Positions 12,503 through 24,460 of a stretch of DNA of 64,000 nt are shown piece by piece. The position numbers and the translations under genes were made by a program. The notes under the pieces were generated by a model. It saw only the letters and a program-made list of their open reading frames with translations, made no database searches and was not told the origin of the DNA. This stretch comes from Natronohydrobacter sp. (GTDB taxonomy: Bacteria; Pseudomonadota; Alphaproteobacteria; Rhodobacterales; Rhodobacteraceae): the NCBI GenBank assembly GCA_007125005.1, contig SLDY01000068.1, positions 1 to 64,000 on the forward strand, in the 5' to 3' direction. Numbering within the stretch: the first letter of the stretch is position 1; every line of letters starts with the position of its first letter.

Positions 12503-13361
12503 CGCCTTGTCCCCCTTCCCGCATTGCCCGTGCCAAGACTGCTGCTTCGGCGAGCACCGCCCGATCAAGCCCGGTTTCCCATCCCATACCTGTAAGCCAT
12601 TCATGCACAGCCTCTGTGGCCACATTGCCCGAAGCTCCCGGCGCATAGGGACAGCCGCCAAGCCCGCCGACAGCTGCATCGAAAACCCGCAAGCCCAGTT
12701 CCAACGAGGCTTCGATATTCGCCAGTGCCAGCCCGCCAGTATCGTGATAATGCCCTGCAAGCCTCTCGGCTGGCACTTCCTCAAGCACAGCGCGCAACAT
12801 CGAAGTGATCGTCTCAGGTGTGCCGCGTCCGATCGTATCGCCCAGGCTTATCTCATAGCACCCCAGATCTCGGAGCCAGCCTGCGATTTGTGCAACCTTT
12901 TCAGGAGCGACGGGCCCGTCGTAAGGGCAGTCCGTTACGCAGGAAATATAACCGCGCACCGACAAGCCCGCCTGTTGCGCAGCACGCGCGACAGGCGCAA
13001 ACCGTTCGAAACTTTCGGCAATCGAGCAATTAAGATTAGCCTTGCTGAATCCCTCTGAGGCCGCGCCAAAGATCGCCACTTCATCGGCACGCGCGGCAAT
13101 GGCCCCTTCGAGACCTTTCATATTCGGTGTGAGGGCTGCATAACGCACGCCATCGCGACGTTTGATCCGCGCGAGAACCGCAGCCGAATCCGCCATCTGC
13201 GGCACCCATCTCGGGCTCACGAAACTTGCCACCTCGATCCGCCGAAATCCTGCGCGGCTCAGACAATCGACCAGCTTCACCTTCGCCTCGGTTGGGATTG
13301 GGCGCTTTTCGTTCTGCAACCCATCCCGCGGGCCGACCTCGAAAATCTCGACTTGGGACAT
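12495..13361 (-). CDS. mvaB: Hydroxymethylglutaryl-CoA lyase
   Basis: EVGPRDGLQNEKRPIPTEAKVKLVDCLSRAGFRRIEVASFVSPRWVPQMAD and GLGGCPYAPGASGNVATE. Confidence 0.95.
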   Translation of the reverse strand: MSQVEIFEVGPRDGLQNEKRPIPTEAKVKLVDCLSRAGFRRIEVASFVSPRWVPQMADSAAVLARIKRRDGVRYAALTPNMKGLEGAIAARADEVAIFGAASEGFSKANLNCSIAESFERFAPVARAAQQAGLSVRGYISCVTDCPYDGPVAPEKVAQIAGWLRDLGCYEISLGDTIGRGTPETITSMLRAVLEEVPAERLAGHYHDTGGLALANIEASLELGLRVFDAAVGGLGGCPYAPGASGNVATEAVHEWLTGMGWETGLDRAVLAEAAVLARAMREGGQGDV

Positions 13362-13364
13362 GGC

Positions 13365-14000
13365 TTACCCCTCCGGTGGCGGATAGAAATCCTGTGTGTA
13401 AATCTGGGCCGGGCCATCCTTGGCAAGTGCGCGCTGAAACGCATCGCGCGCATGGATGGCGGCAAGATAGGCCGCAGCGGGCTCGGGCAATGCCACGAAA
13501 CGCTGCGCGAGATGCACCGCATATCCCAGCGCGATATCGGCCACCGAAAACGTTCCTGCGGCCCAGTCCGGCCCTACAGCGCGCAGCGCATTTTCCAGCC
13601 GCTTCGCTTCGAGGCGCATCACCGTCTCGGAACGCATGGAAGGCGCGCGCAGGATGATGTGATGTTGCGTGAGATTGGCCAGATGCACGGCCAGCGTCTC
13701 GGCATAATGCAGGGCTTGGAGGAAGGCCGCGCGCTCTCGCGCGCCTTCTGCCACGCGCAGACTAGGCGCGAAACGCTCGGCCAGATAGAGCAGGATCGCC
13801 CCGCTTTCGCACATGGGCTGGGCTTGGATCTCGATTGCAGGCACCCGGCCCGCCGGCGAGCGGGCAAGATGTGAATCCTCGCGCAGCGAGCGGTCGAAAA
13901 AGCTGCATGAGATCATCTCATATGCCACGCCCATCTCCTCAAGCGCCCACAACACCCGAAAAGAACGAGATTGCGCGACATGCCATAGGCGAACGGTCAT
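13365..14000 (-). CDS. Glutathione S-transferase family protein
   Basis: 211 aa; MTVRLWHVAQSRSFRVLWALEEMGVAYEM...AGRVPAIEI...ESGAILLYLAERF. Confidence 0.85.
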   Translation of the reverse strand: MTVRLWHVAQSRSFRVLWALEEMGVAYEMISCSFFDRSLREDSHLARSPAGRVPAIEIQAQPMCESGAILLYLAERFAPSLRVAEGARERAAFLQALHYAETLAVHLANLTQHHIILRAPSMRSETVMRLEAKRLENALRAVGPDWAAGTFSVADIALGYAVHLAQRFVALPEPAAAYLAAIHARDAFQRALAKDGPAQIYTQDFYPPPEG

Positions 14001-14022
14001 GGTGTTGTCTGCCTGCTCATAG

Positions 14023-15954
14023 TCACGGCTCCTCCTCCAGACGCACCAAGGCCGCGCCGGCAGCCACCTGCGCGCCCTCTGCGCTCAGAACTTCGGCCAC
14101 GCGCCCGGCGCGGGCTGCGACCAGCGTATGCTCCATCTTCATTGCCTCGAGCACCGCCAGCCGCGCACCTGCAAGCACCTCATCGCCCACCGAGACAAAA
14201 ACCGCCTTCACCAGACCGGGCATCGGTGCGAGCACGACATCGGCGCCGATTCCCTCGGCCGCATCCCGCGCAAGCGGATCTATCAGGGCAAACTGTCGCG
14301 GGACCGCTCCGAAAAGCACCACCTTCGCATCAAGCCGCGCCCCTCGCACCAATGCAGGTGCGCCAGTCACGCGTAGCCCTTCCGCTGTGGCGGCAACCGC
14401 CAACTCCTGCGCATTCACAAACACCCGCGCCTGCCGTGGCCCAGTGACTGTGATGCGCAATCCTTCATGTCCTTCCAGGGCGACCTCCTGCCAGAGCGGG
14501 CCGCCAAAACAAAACCCCGCAAGTGCAGCGTTAATAGAGGGCAAATCAACAGCGAATGCACAGGCCGCAGCAAGCTCCCAGGCAGCAGGCTCATGCTCAT
14601 GCGTCAGGCTTTCGAGATCACGCGCGATCAGGCCAGTATCGACATCGCCCACGCGAAAGCCCTTATGCCGCGTGAGTGCGCCAAGGAAGGTTAGATTTGT
14701 GACCGAGCCTGCCACTTCTGTTTCCGCGAGAGCGGCTTCCAACCGTTTCAAGGCAATCGCGCGGCTGGCTCCCTGGGTGACGACCTTGGCAATCATCGGA
14801 TCATACCAAGGGCTGATCTCGTCGCCTTTGCGAACACCGGAATCGTTGCGTGCCGCCGCGCTGAAGCGCAAGTGTTCAAGCCGTCCTGTCGCAGGCAGGA
14901 AACCCGCTGGCACATCCTCGGCATAAAGCCGTGCCTCAAAGGCATGGCCTGTGATGGCAAGCTCCTCCTGACGGCAGGGCAGACCCTCGCCCGCCGCCAC
15001 GCGCAACTGCCATTCCACAAGATCAATACCCGTGATTGCCTCGGTGACAGGATGTTCGACCTGCAGTCGCGTGTTCATTTCCATGAACCAAAACCCATCG
15101 GGACGCAGCCCACGCGCGCCATCCACGATAAACTCGACAGTGCCTGCGCCCTTGTAGCCAATGGCCTTTGCCGCGCGCACCGCCGCATGACCCATTGCCA
15201 TGCGCATCTCTTCAGTCATACCGGGCGCGGGGGCCTCTTCGATCACTTTCTGATGACGCCGCTGGAGCGAACAATCGCGCTCGAAAAGATGCACCGCCTC
15301 ATGCCCATCGCCAAAGACCTGCACTTCGATATGGCGTGGTTTGAGAATGTACTTCTCTACCAGCACAGCATCGTTGCCAAATGCAGTCGCAGCCTCGCTC
15401 TGCGCGCTCGCAAGTGCCTCCAGAAACTGCGCCGGGGATTCAACCAGCCGCATCCCCTTGCCACCGCCGCCTGCAACCGCCTTGATGAGTACCGGATAAC
15501 CGATCGCATCCGCGGCCCCGGCCAGATGCTCGGGATCCTGATTGGCGCCGTGATAGCCAGGCACGACGGGAACGCCAGCATCATTCATCAACGCCTTGGC
15601 GGCATCCTTGAGCCCCATCGCGCGGATCGCACTCGCCGAAGGGCCGATGAAGACAAGTCCCGCAGCCTCTACCGCCTCGACGAAATCCGGGTTTTCGGAG
15701 AGAAACCCGTAGCCTGGATGAATCGCCTGCGCACCGGTTGCAAGCGCAGCCTTGATGATCACATCTGCACGCAGATAGCTCTCGCGCGGGGCCGGACCAC
15801 CGATATGGACGGCCTCATCGGCCAGTTCAACATGGAATGCGCCCGCATCGGCATCGGAATAGACCGCGACGCTGCGAATGCCCATTGCGCGCGCGGAGCG
15901 GATGATACGGCAGGCGATTTCGCCGCGATTGGCGATCAGAATCTTGTCAAACAT
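14023..15954 (-). CDS. liuD: Methylcrotonyl-CoA carboxylase biotin-containing (alpha) subunit
   Basis: Start at MFDKILIANRGEIACRI; biotin carboxylase plus EAMKMEH biotin attachment motif near C-terminus. Confidence 0.92.
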   Translation of the reverse strand: MFDKILIANRGEIACRIIRSARAMGIRSVAVYSDADAGAFHVELADEAVHIGGPAPRESYLRADVIIKAALATGAQAIHPGYGFLSENPDFVEAVEAAGLVFIGPSASAIRAMGLKDAAKALMNDAGVPVVPGYHGANQDPEHLAGAADAIGYPVLIKAVAGGGGKGMRLVESPAQFLEALASAQSEAATAFGNDAVLVEKYILKPRHIEVQVFGDGHEAVHLFERDCSLQRRHQKVIEEAPAPGMTEEMRMAMGHAAVRAAKAIGYKGAGTVEFIVDGARGLRPDGFWFMEMNTRLQVEHPVTEAITGIDLVEWQLRVAAGEGLPCRQEELAITGHAFEARLYAEDVPAGFLPATGRLEHLRFSAAARNDSGVRKGDEISPWYDPMIAKVVTQGASRAIALKRLEAALAETEVAGSVTNLTFLGALTRHKGFRVGDVDTGLIARDLESLTHEHEPAAWELAAACAFAVDLPSINAALAGFCFGGPLWQEVALEGHEGLRITVTGPRQARVFVNAQELAVAATAEGLRVTGAPALVRGARLDAKVVLFGAVPRQFALIDPLARDAAEGIGADVVLAPMPGLVKAVFVSVGDEVLAGARLAVLEAMKMEHTLVAARAGRVAEVLSAEGAQVAAGAALVRLEEEP

Positions 15955-15976
15955 CGTCTCCTCCCCTTGTGGACAA

Positions 15977-15996
15977 CCGGGGGGCCAGCCCCCCGG
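15977..15996. repeat. GC-rich perfect hairpin CCGGGGGG-CCAG-CCCCCCGG
   Basis: 8-bp perfect inverted repeat, 4-nt loop, between the MCC beta and alpha genes. Confidence 0.8.
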
Positions 15997-16004
15997 ACCC
16001 CCCG

Positions 16005-16057
16005 GAGTATTTTCGGCAAGATGAAGAATATCCGATTTCATCTTGCCCCAAATATTC
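16005..16057. repeat. Intergenic palindromic repeat (GAGTATTTtcGGCAAGATGAA ... TTCATCTTGCCccAAATATTC)
   Basis: 21-nt arms, 18/21 complementary, 11-nt loop; a degenerate single arm occurs again at 26641-26661. Confidence 0.75.
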
Positions 16058-16081
16058 CCGCCGGAGGCGTCCTGTCCTCGA

Positions 16082-17683
16082 TTACATGCGGAACACCCCG
16101 AAGCGCGTCTCCCCGATCGGCGCATTGAGGCTGGCCGAAAGCGAGAGGGCGAGCACTTCGCGCGAGCGACGCGGATCAATGATCCCGTCATCCCAGAGCC
16201 GAGCGGAGGCATAGAGCGGATGTGACTGGCGCTCGAACATCTCGATCGTGGGGCGCTTGAACTCAGCCTCTTCCTCGGCAGTCCAGATTTCCCCGACGCG
16301 CTCTATCGCGTCGCGCTTGACAGTCGCAAGCACGCCCGCGGCCTGCGCCCCGCCCATGACCGAGATGCGGCTGTTGGGCCATGTCCACAGAAAGCGCGGG
16401 CCATAGGCGCGCCCGGCCATGCCGTAATTTCCTGCGCCAAAACTACCGCCCACCAGCATCGTGATCTTGGGCACGGCAGTCGTCGCGACTGCTGTCACCA
16501 TCTTCGCGCCGTGGCGCGCGATGCCTTCATTCTCGTATCTCCGCCCGACCATGAAGCCTGTGATATTCTGCAGAAATACCAGCGGGATGCGCCGCTGCGA
16601 GCAGAGCTCGACAAAATGCGCGCCCTTGACAGCGGCTTCGGAGAACAGAACACCATTATTGGCGATGATGCCCACCGGCCAGCCCATCACATGCGCAAAG
16701 CCCGTCACTAGAGTTTCACCGAAGCGCGGCTTGAACTCGTCGAAGCGTGAGCCATCAACGATGCGCGCGACGACTTCGCGAATATCGTAGGGCGTGCGCA
16801 GATCCGCCGGCACAATCCCAAGGATTTCTTCGGGGTCATAGGCCGGGTCTTCACTGGCCTGTGGCTGCGGGCACACTGCCGCAACCCCGAGGCTCGCTAC
16901 GGCGCGCCGTGCCAAGGCCAGCGCATGAGCATCATCCTCGGCCAGATAATCGGCCACGCCCGAAAGCCTCGTGTGCACATCGCCCCCGCCCAGATCCTCG
17001 GCGCTGACCACTTCGCCAGTCGCAGCCTTTACCAAAGGCGGGCCTGCGAGAAAGATCGTGCCCTGCTCCTTCACGATGATGGTGACATCCGACATCGCCG
17101 GGACATAAGCCCCCCCTGCAGTGCAGGAGCCCATCACGACTGCGATCTGTGCTATCCCCTTCGCGCTCATCTGCGCCTGATTGTAGAAGATGCGCCCGAA
17201 ATGATCGCGGTCGGGAAAGACCTCGTCCTGATTGGGTAGGTTCGCACCGCCCGAATCGACCAGATAGAGACAGGGCAGATGGTTTTCCTCGGCGATTTCC
17301 TGCGCGCGCAGGTGTTTCTTGACGGTCATCGGGTAGTAAGTGCCGCCCTTCACAGTCGCATCATTGCAGATGATCATGCATTCGCGCCCCGCGACGCGCC
17401 CGATCCCCGCGATCACACCTGCGCAGGGCGCAGCGCCGTCATAAAGCCCATGCGCTGCCGTGGCGCCGACTTCCAGAAAGGCCGCGCCCGGATCGAGCAG
17501 ATTGGCCACACGGTCACGCGGAAGCATCTTGCCCCGCGCAACGTGGCGCGCGCGCGCCTTCTCGCCGCCGCCTGCCTGTGCCAGCGCAAGCGCGGTCTGC
17601 GCCTCGGCAAGGGCTGCCAGATGGGCGTCGCGATTGATGCGAAACGCCTCCGAACCGGTCAGAACGTTAGATGAAAGTTTCAT
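16082..17683 (-). CDS. liuB: Methylcrotonyl-CoA carboxylase carboxyltransferase (beta) subunit
   Basis: 533 aa; [32 protein letters not shown] and [16 protein letters not shown]. Confidence 0.95.
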   Translation of the reverse strand: MKLSSNVLTGSEAFRINRDAHLAALAEAQTALALAQAGGGEKARARHVARGKMLPRDRVANLLDPGAAFLEVGATAAHGLYDGAAPCAGVIAGIGRVAGRECMIICNDATVKGGTYYPMTVKKHLRAQEIAEENHLPCLYLVDSGGANLPNQDEVFPDRDHFGRIFYNQAQMSAKGIAQIAVVMGSCTAGGAYVPAMSDVTIIVKEQGTIFLAGPPLVKAATGEVVSAEDLGGGDVHTRLSGVADYLAEDDAHALALARRAVASLGVAAVCPQPQASEDPAYDPEEILGIVPADLRTPYDIREVVARIVDGSRFDEFKPRFGETLVTGFAHVMGWPVGIIANNGVLFSEAAVKGAHFVELCSQRRIPLVFLQNITGFMVGRRYENEGIARHGAKMVTAVATTAVPKITMLVGGSFGAGNYGMAGRAYGPRFLWTWPNSRISVMGGAQAAGVLATVKRDAIERVGEIWTAEEEAEFKRPTIEMFERQSHPLYASARLWDDGIIDPRRSREVLALSLSASLNAPIGETRFGVFRM

Positions 17684-17705
17684 GCGCTTCCTCCCTCACT
17701 TCGTC

Positions 17706-18218
17706 TCAGCGCGCGCCATGAAACACAGACCAGAGATAGAGTGTCTGCTCGGCGGTCATTTGCATCATGCACCCCAGAAAGGCCGGGCTGGAGCCGGTCC
17801 CGCCATACCATTGCGCAGTTTCGAACTCGCAGCGGCTATCGCGAAATACGATCCAGCCGCGCTGCATGTCGCGCAAGGCATCTGCGAGCGCGGGCGTGCC
17901 CTCAAAACGATCTGCATCGATCGCGCGGTATTCATCGCGCAACATCTGATAGGCTTCGTTGAGTTTTCCGTCCCAGAGCCAGAGTTCGGAATCAAGACAG
18001 AATCCCATTCCGGGCGTCGTGTCGCCCATAGGCTGCGCCATGCAGGCCATCGCCGCGCGACCGATGCATTCATAGGCCTGTGGCCCATCCGAGATTTCGG
18101 CAAGGCATGTCTCGGTCGGGGCCGGATCGAAGCTCAGCTCCCGCGCGGCAAGCGGTGCTGCCAGAATGAGGGAGGCGGCGAGTGCTGTCGCCCCGCGTAT
18201 GGATGCGGTGGTCATCAC
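17706..18218 (-). CDS. LprI-like (DUF1311) secreted protein
   Basis: Signal peptide, four-plus conserved Cys and LWDGKLNEAYQMLRDEY...MQRGWIVFRDSRCEFE as in LprI family. Confidence 0.7.
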   Translation of the reverse strand: MMTTASIRGATALAASLILAAPLAARELSFDPAPTETCLAEISDGPQAYECIGRAAMACMAQPMGDTTPGMGFCLDSELWLWDGKLNEAYQMLRDEYRAIDADRFEGTPALADALRDMQRGWIVFRDSRCEFETAQWYGGTGSSPAFLGCMMQMTAEQTLYLWSVFHGAR

Positions 18219-18261
18219 GCCCTCACCTGCTGGATTTCCGAAACGGAGTCGTGTGGAAGCC

Positions 18262-18672
18262 TCATTTCGACCGCTCCTCGGATCGGATGAAGCGGATCTC
18301 TTTTTCGAGGAAATGGCTGATCACCGAACGCACAAGCACCAGAAGCGCCAGAAACAACAGGCTCGCGAAAGAGGCCGAGAGCACAGTCGCAAGAATATCG
18401 GCAACAATAAAGACCTCTAGCGCCATAAGGATATAGCGCGCGAGAACGATGCGCGCGAGATTGGCGCGCGAGGTCCGCGTAACCATGTCGGCCCGCGTCA
18501 GCTCGCTTGCCAGATAATCCCACGCGAATTTCGCAAGTCCAACAAAGAGCAGGAGCACGGCGAAAAGCTCGATGACTACAATCGCGCGCTCCAGCACCCC
18601 GGCAAAGACAGGCAAGTGATCTTCGATCACAACAGCGCGGTGCTGCACAAGGGCTGCGACTGAGGCGTCCAT
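18262..18672 (-). CDS. DUF1622-like membrane protein
   Basis: 136 aa, TM segments; VIELFAVLLLFVGLAKFAW...LARYILMALEVFIVADILATVL. Confidence 0.7.
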   Translation of the reverse strand: MDASVAALVQHRAVVIEDHLPVFAGVLERAIVVIELFAVLLLFVGLAKFAWDYLASELTRADMVTRTSRANLARIVLARYILMALEVFIVADILATVLSASFASLLFLALLVLVRSVISHFLEKEIRFIRSEERSK

Positions 18673-18687
18673 CGAGTAATTCTCTCC

Positions 18688-19845
18688 TCACACCATTGCC
18701 GCCATCAACTCGCGCCCCACTAACATGCGCCGGATCTCAGAGGTGCCCGCCCCGATCTCCATCAGTTTCGCATCGCGGAAAATCCGGCTGACGGCGCTGT
18801 CATTCATGAAGCCCGCGCCGCCCATCGCCTGCACGGCCTGATGCGCCTGTTTCATCGCCTCCTCCGAGGCATATAGAACGCAGGCCGCTGCATCCGCACG
18901 CGTGACCTCGCCCCGGTCGCAGGCTTTGGCAACCTCATAGACATAGGCGCGGGCCGAATTCATTGCTGTGTACATATCGGCGATCTTGCCCTGCATAAGC
19001 TGGAAGCTGCCAATGGGCTTGCCGAACTGGTGTCGATCGCGCAAGTAAGGCATGATTTCATCAAGACAGGCCGCGATGATGCCGGTGCCGATGCCTGAAA
19101 GCACAACCCGCTCGTAATCAAGCCCAGACATCAGCACGGCCACGCCGCGCCCTTCTTCGCCGAGGATATTCTCGAATGGCACTTCCACATCCTCGAAAAC
19201 AAGCTCTGCCGTGTTCGAGCCACGCATGCCGAGCTTGTCGAAATGGGGCGAGGTCGAGAAACCTGTCATGGATTTCTCGATCAGAAATGCCGTTATGCCT
19301 TTCGAACCGGCTTCGGGATCGGTCTTGGCATAGACAACGAGCACATCTGCATCGGGGCCATTGGTGATCCAGTATTTCGTGCCATTGAGGATGAAGCGGT
19401 CATTGCGCTTTTCCGCCCGCAGCTTCATGCCCACGACATCGGATCCTGCGCCGGCCTCGGACATGGCTAACGCGCCCACATGCTCGCCCGAGATCAGCTT
19501 GGGCAGGTATTGCGCGCGCTGCGCGTCATTGCCGTTGAGCTTGATCTGATTGACGCAAAGATTGCTATGCGCGCCATAAGACAGTGAAACGGAGGCAGAG
19601 GCGCGCGCGATCTCTTCCACCGCGATCACATGCGCCAGATAGCCCATGCCCGCGCCGCCATACTCCTCGGGCACCGTGATGCCAAGAAGCCCGAGATCCC
19701 CCATCTCGCGCCACAGCTCATTTGGGAAATGATTGGTGCGGTCGATCTCGGCGGCCATCGGCCTGACGCGCTCCTGCGCCCAGCGATGCACCATCTCGCG
19801 CAACGCGTTCACATCCTCGCCCAGATCGAAATTCATTGATGCCAT
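18688..19845 (-). CDS. liuA: Isovaleryl-CoA dehydrogenase
   Basis: Acyl-CoA dehydrogenase fold motifs ([66 protein letters not shown]); operon with MCC. ORF open to 19851. Confidence 0.93.
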   Translation of the reverse strand: MASMNFDLGEDVNALREMVHRWAQERVRPMAAEIDRTNHFPNELWREMGDLGLLGITVPEEYGGAGMGYLAHVIAVEEIARASASVSLSYGAHSNLCVNQIKLNGNDAQRAQYLPKLISGEHVGALAMSEAGAGSDVVGMKLRAEKRNDRFILNGTKYWITNGPDADVLVVYAKTDPEAGSKGITAFLIEKSMTGFSTSPHFDKLGMRGSNTAELVFEDVEVPFENILGEEGRGVAVLMSGLDYERVVLSGIGTGIIAACLDEIMPYLRDRHQFGKPIGSFQLMQGKIADMYTAMNSARAYVYEVAKACDRGEVTRADAAACVLYASEEAMKQAHQAVQAMGGAGFMNDSAVSRIFRDAKLMEIGAGTSEIRRMLVGRELMAAMV

Positions 19846-19871
19846 AAACATTGCGCCATGCCTCCCACAAC

Positions 19872-19885
19872 TGAACGCTTGTTCA
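19872..19885. promoter_or_regulatory. Candidate operator TGAAC-GCTT-GTTCA upstream of isovaleryl-CoA dehydrogenase
   Basis: Perfect 5-bp inverted repeat with 4-nt spacer about 27 nt upstream of the first gene of the operon; resembles TetR-type half-site spacing. Confidence 0.4.
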
Positions 19886-20010
19886 TTTCATACGCAACCA
19901 CAATGGCGTGCGTCAAATGGTTTCTCGCGCATCATAGCGCAAACATCACCGATTGCACTTGGACAATCGCTGGCGCATGTTGCGTGTGAATTTGCACAGG
20001 AGCGCGCAGT

Positions 20011-20946
20011 ATGGCACGCAAGATCATCATCGACACCGACCCCGGCCAGGATGACGCGGTGGCGATCCTGCTGGCGCTCGCCTCGCCGGAGCTGGAGCTT
20101 CTGGGCATTACCTGCGTGGCCGGGAATGTGCCGCTGGAGCTGACCGCGAAAAACGCGCGGATTGTCTGTGAATTGGCAGGGCGGCCCGAAACGCGCGTCT
20201 TCGCCGGATGCGACCGACCGCTGCGGCGCAAGCTGGTGACTGCCGAGCATGTGCATGGCAAGACCGGGCTCGATGGCATCGCCCTGCCCGACCCGACCAT
20301 GCCGTTACAAGACCAGCACGCCGTCGATTTTCTGATCGAGACCTTGCGCGCCGAGCCTTCGGGCACGGTCACGCTCTGCCCCATCGCGCCGCTGACCAAT
20401 ATCGCGACCGCCTTCGAGCGCGCCCCCGACATCATCCCGCGCATTCAGGAAATCGTGCTGATGGGCGGGGCCTATTTCGAGGTCGGCAACATTACCCCCA
20501 CGGCTGAATTCAACATCTATGTGGACCCAGAGGCCGCAAAGATCGTTTTTGGCGCAGGCGTGCCGCTCACGGTCATGCCGCTTGATGTGACCCACAAGGC
20601 GCTGACCACGCGCGCAAGGGTCGAGGCTTTTCGCTACCTGCCCGGTCGCGTGGGGCCTGCTGTTGCAAGCTGGACCGATTTCTTCGAGCGTTTCGACAAG
20701 GAGAAATACGGCTCGGATGGTGCGCCGCTGCATGACCCCTGCACCATTGCCTATCTGCTCAAGCCCGAACTGTTCAAGGGCCGCGACATCAATGTCGAGA
20801 TCGAGACAGTCTCGGATCTGACCCTTGGCATGAGCGTGGCCGATTGGTGGCGCGTAACCGATCGGCCAGCCAATGCGCGTTTCATCGGCGATGTCGATGC
20901 CGATGGCTTCTTCGCGCTGCTGCTCGATCGCATCGCGCGGCTCTGA
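20011..20946 (+). CDS. Nucleoside hydrolase (inosine-uridine preferring family)
   Basis: KIIIDTDPGQDDAVAILLALASPELELLGITCVAGN. Confidence 0.93.
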   Translation: MARKIIIDTDPGQDDAVAILLALASPELELLGITCVAGNVPLELTAKNARIVCELAGRPETRVFAGCDRPLRRKLVTAEHVHGKTGLDGIALPDPTMPLQDQHAVDFLIETLRAEPSGTVTLCPIAPLTNIATAFERAPDIIPRIQEIVLMGGAYFEVGNITPTAEFNIYVDPEAAKIVFGAGVPLTVMPLDVTHKALTTRARVEAFRYLPGRVGPAVASWTDFFERFDKEKYGSDGAPLHDPCTIAYLLKPELFKGRDINVEIETVSDLTLGMSVADWWRVTDRPANARFIGDVDADGFFALLLDRIARL

Positions 20947-20956
20947 TCCGGGTGCG

Positions 20957-21892
20957 ATGAAGATCACGCTGAAACAGTTGCACTATTTCCGCGCGCTGGC
21001 GCAGACCCGGAATTTTGGCCGCGCCGCTGAGATGGTCAATGTCACCCAGCCCGCCCTTTCGATGCAGATCCGCGAATTGGAGGGCGCGCTCGGGGTCCAG
21101 CTTGTCGAACGTCTGCCGCGTGATCTGCGGCTGACGCGTGAGGGTCGCGCGGTGCTGGAGCGTGCCGAGCGGGTGCTCTCGGAAGCGATGGAGCTTGAAG
21201 CATCGGCCAAACATGCAAGCCTTGGCGCTGCACTCAATGTCGGCATGATCCCGACTGTGGCGCCCTACCTGCTGGCCGGAACCCTCGCGCGGCTGCGCGC
21301 GGCCGACATTACACGCGATCTGCGTCTGCGTGAGGCGCAGACCGCAGATCTGCTCATGGCGCTGCGCGAAGGCAGGCTTGATGCTGTGGTGCTGGCAGAT
21401 CCTTCCCCTGCCCCGGATCTGCATGTGCTGCCGCTCTTTCGCGATCATTTTCTGTTGGCAGGATCTACAGCCCGGCTCGAAAGTCTTGGCGGGAACTCCG
21501 AGACCTTGCGCCCTGTCACTTTGCGCCCTGATCACTTGCTGCTGCTCGATGAGGGCCATTGCCTCGCCGATCAGGCGCTGGAATTCTGTCAGCTTGACCG
21601 CCGCCAGACACGGCTCGATCTTGGAGCCTCCTCACTGGCCACTCTGTGCGGACTGGTCGCGCAAGGCTTCGGGCTGACCTTCCTGCCCGAAATCGCCCTG
21701 CCCGCAGAAACTGCCGCCGCGCCTGATATGCATCTGCGCCGGTTCCAGCCACCCGAACCCTCGCGCGGGCTCGCGTTGGTGCGCCGCGAGACCAGTGAAG
21801 GCGGGGTCTGGTTCGACGATCTGCACCGCCATCTCTGCGACGCCGGGGCAGAACTGCTAGGCCGCGCCGCGCAGATCGCGCCGCGCGACTGA
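20957..21892 (+). CDS. LysR family transcriptional regulator
   Basis: Start at MKITLKQLHYFRALAQTRNFGRAAEMVNVTQPALSMQIRELEGALGVQLVER; HTH and substrate domain as in LysR/OxyR class. Confidence 0.93.
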   Translation: MKITLKQLHYFRALAQTRNFGRAAEMVNVTQPALSMQIRELEGALGVQLVERLPRDLRLTREGRAVLERAERVLSEAMELEASAKHASLGAALNVGMIPTVAPYLLAGTLARLRAADITRDLRLREAQTADLLMALREGRLDAVVLADPSPAPDLHVLPLFRDHFLLAGSTARLESLGGNSETLRPVTLRPDHLLLLDEGHCLADQALEFCQLDRRQTRLDLGASSLATLCGLVAQGFGLTFLPEIALPAETAAAPDMHLRRFQPPEPSRGLALVRRETSEGGVWFDDLHRHLCDAGAELLGRAAQIAPRD

Positions 21893-21940
21893 GCCGACGC
21901 GCACGGGCTTTGAGGGGTTTTCATTTCAGCGCAGACGTGA

Positions 21941-23431
<1,491 letters not shown>

Positions 23432-23506
23432 GCACTCCTGCCAAAGCGCTGGACGCCCAAGGCTGCAAGGGTTAGGTCTGGAGCAGTGAGACTGAAAGGA
23501 CCGCCC

Positions 23507-24460
23507 ATGTCCGCAAAGACGCCGCTCATGCTCTATCTCGCTGCCCCGCGCGGGTTCTGCGCAGGGGTCGATCGTGCCATCAAGATCGTCGAGATGGCAC
23601 TCGAAAAATGGGGCGCGCCAGTCTATGTGCGCCATGAGATCGTGCATAACAAATATGTCGTGGACGGGCTGCGCGCGAAAGGCGCGGTCTTTGTCGAGGA
23701 ACTCGATGACTGCCCGCCCGACCGCCCGGTGATCTTTTCGGCTCATGGCGTACCCAAATCCGTACCCGCAGAGGCCGAAGCGCGGCAGATGCTCTATGTT
23801 GATGCCACCTGCCCGCTGGTGAGCAAAGTGCATATCGAGGCCGAGCGCCATAACGCGAATGGCTTGCAGATGGTCATGATCGGCCATGCGGGCCACCCCG
23901 AGACCGTGGGCACGATGGGCCAGCTCCCCCCCGGCGAAGTGCTGCTGGTCGAGACACCTGCGGATGTGGCAACGCTTAAGGTGCGTGACCCTGAACGGCT
24001 GGCCTTCATCACCCAGACCACGCTCTCGGTCGATGACACTGCCGAGATCGTGGCGGCTCTCAAGGCGCGTTTTCCGGCGATCGTGGGGCCGCACAAGGAA
24101 GATATCTGCTACGCCACCACCAACCGGCAGGAGGCCGTCAAGGCCATCGCGCCGAAGGTCGAGGCATTGCTCGTGATCGGCGCGCCCAATTCTTCGAACT
24201 CGCAGCGCCTTGTCGAAGTCGGGCGCGCAAAGGGCTGTAATTATGCCCAACTTGTCCAGCGCAGCACGGATATCGACTGGCGGGCGCTTGAAGGCGTGCG
24301 CCATATCGGCATAACGGCCGGGGCATCGGCACCTGAAGAACTGGTCAATGAGGTGATTGACGCCTTCCGCAAGCGCTTTGATGTGACCGTCGAATTGGTT
24401 GAAACCGCGAAAGAGCGTGTCGAATTCAAGGTGCCGCGCGTCTTGCGGGAGCCTGTATGA
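23507..24460 (+). CDS. ispH: 4-hydroxy-3-methylbut-2-enyl diphosphate reductase
   Basis: [42 protein letters not shown]. Confidence 0.97.
   Translation: MSAKTPLMLYLAAPRGFCAGVDRAIKIVEMALEKWGAPVYVRHEIVHNKYVVDGLRAKGAVFVEELDDCPPDRPVIFSAHGVPKSVPAEAEARQMLYVDATCPLVSKVHIEAERHNANGLQMVMIGHAGHPETVGTMGQLPPGEVLLVETPADVATLKVRDPERLAFITQTTLSVDDTAEIVAALKARFPAIVGPHKEDICYATTNRQEAVKAIAPKVEALLVIGAPNSSNSQRLVEVGRAKGCNYAQLVQRSTDIDWRALEGVRHIGITAGASAPEELVNEVIDAFRKRFDVTVELVETAKERVEFKVPRVLREPV

Noticed and set aside
14872-16128. 418 aa plus-strand ORF antisense to MCC alpha
   Set aside because: Antisense frame of a biotin carboxylase gene, no independent support
18215-18691. 158 aa minus-strand ORF overlapping the DUF1622-like gene
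   Set aside because: Alternative frame with Cys/Arg/His-rich composition; the 136 aa membrane-protein frame is far better
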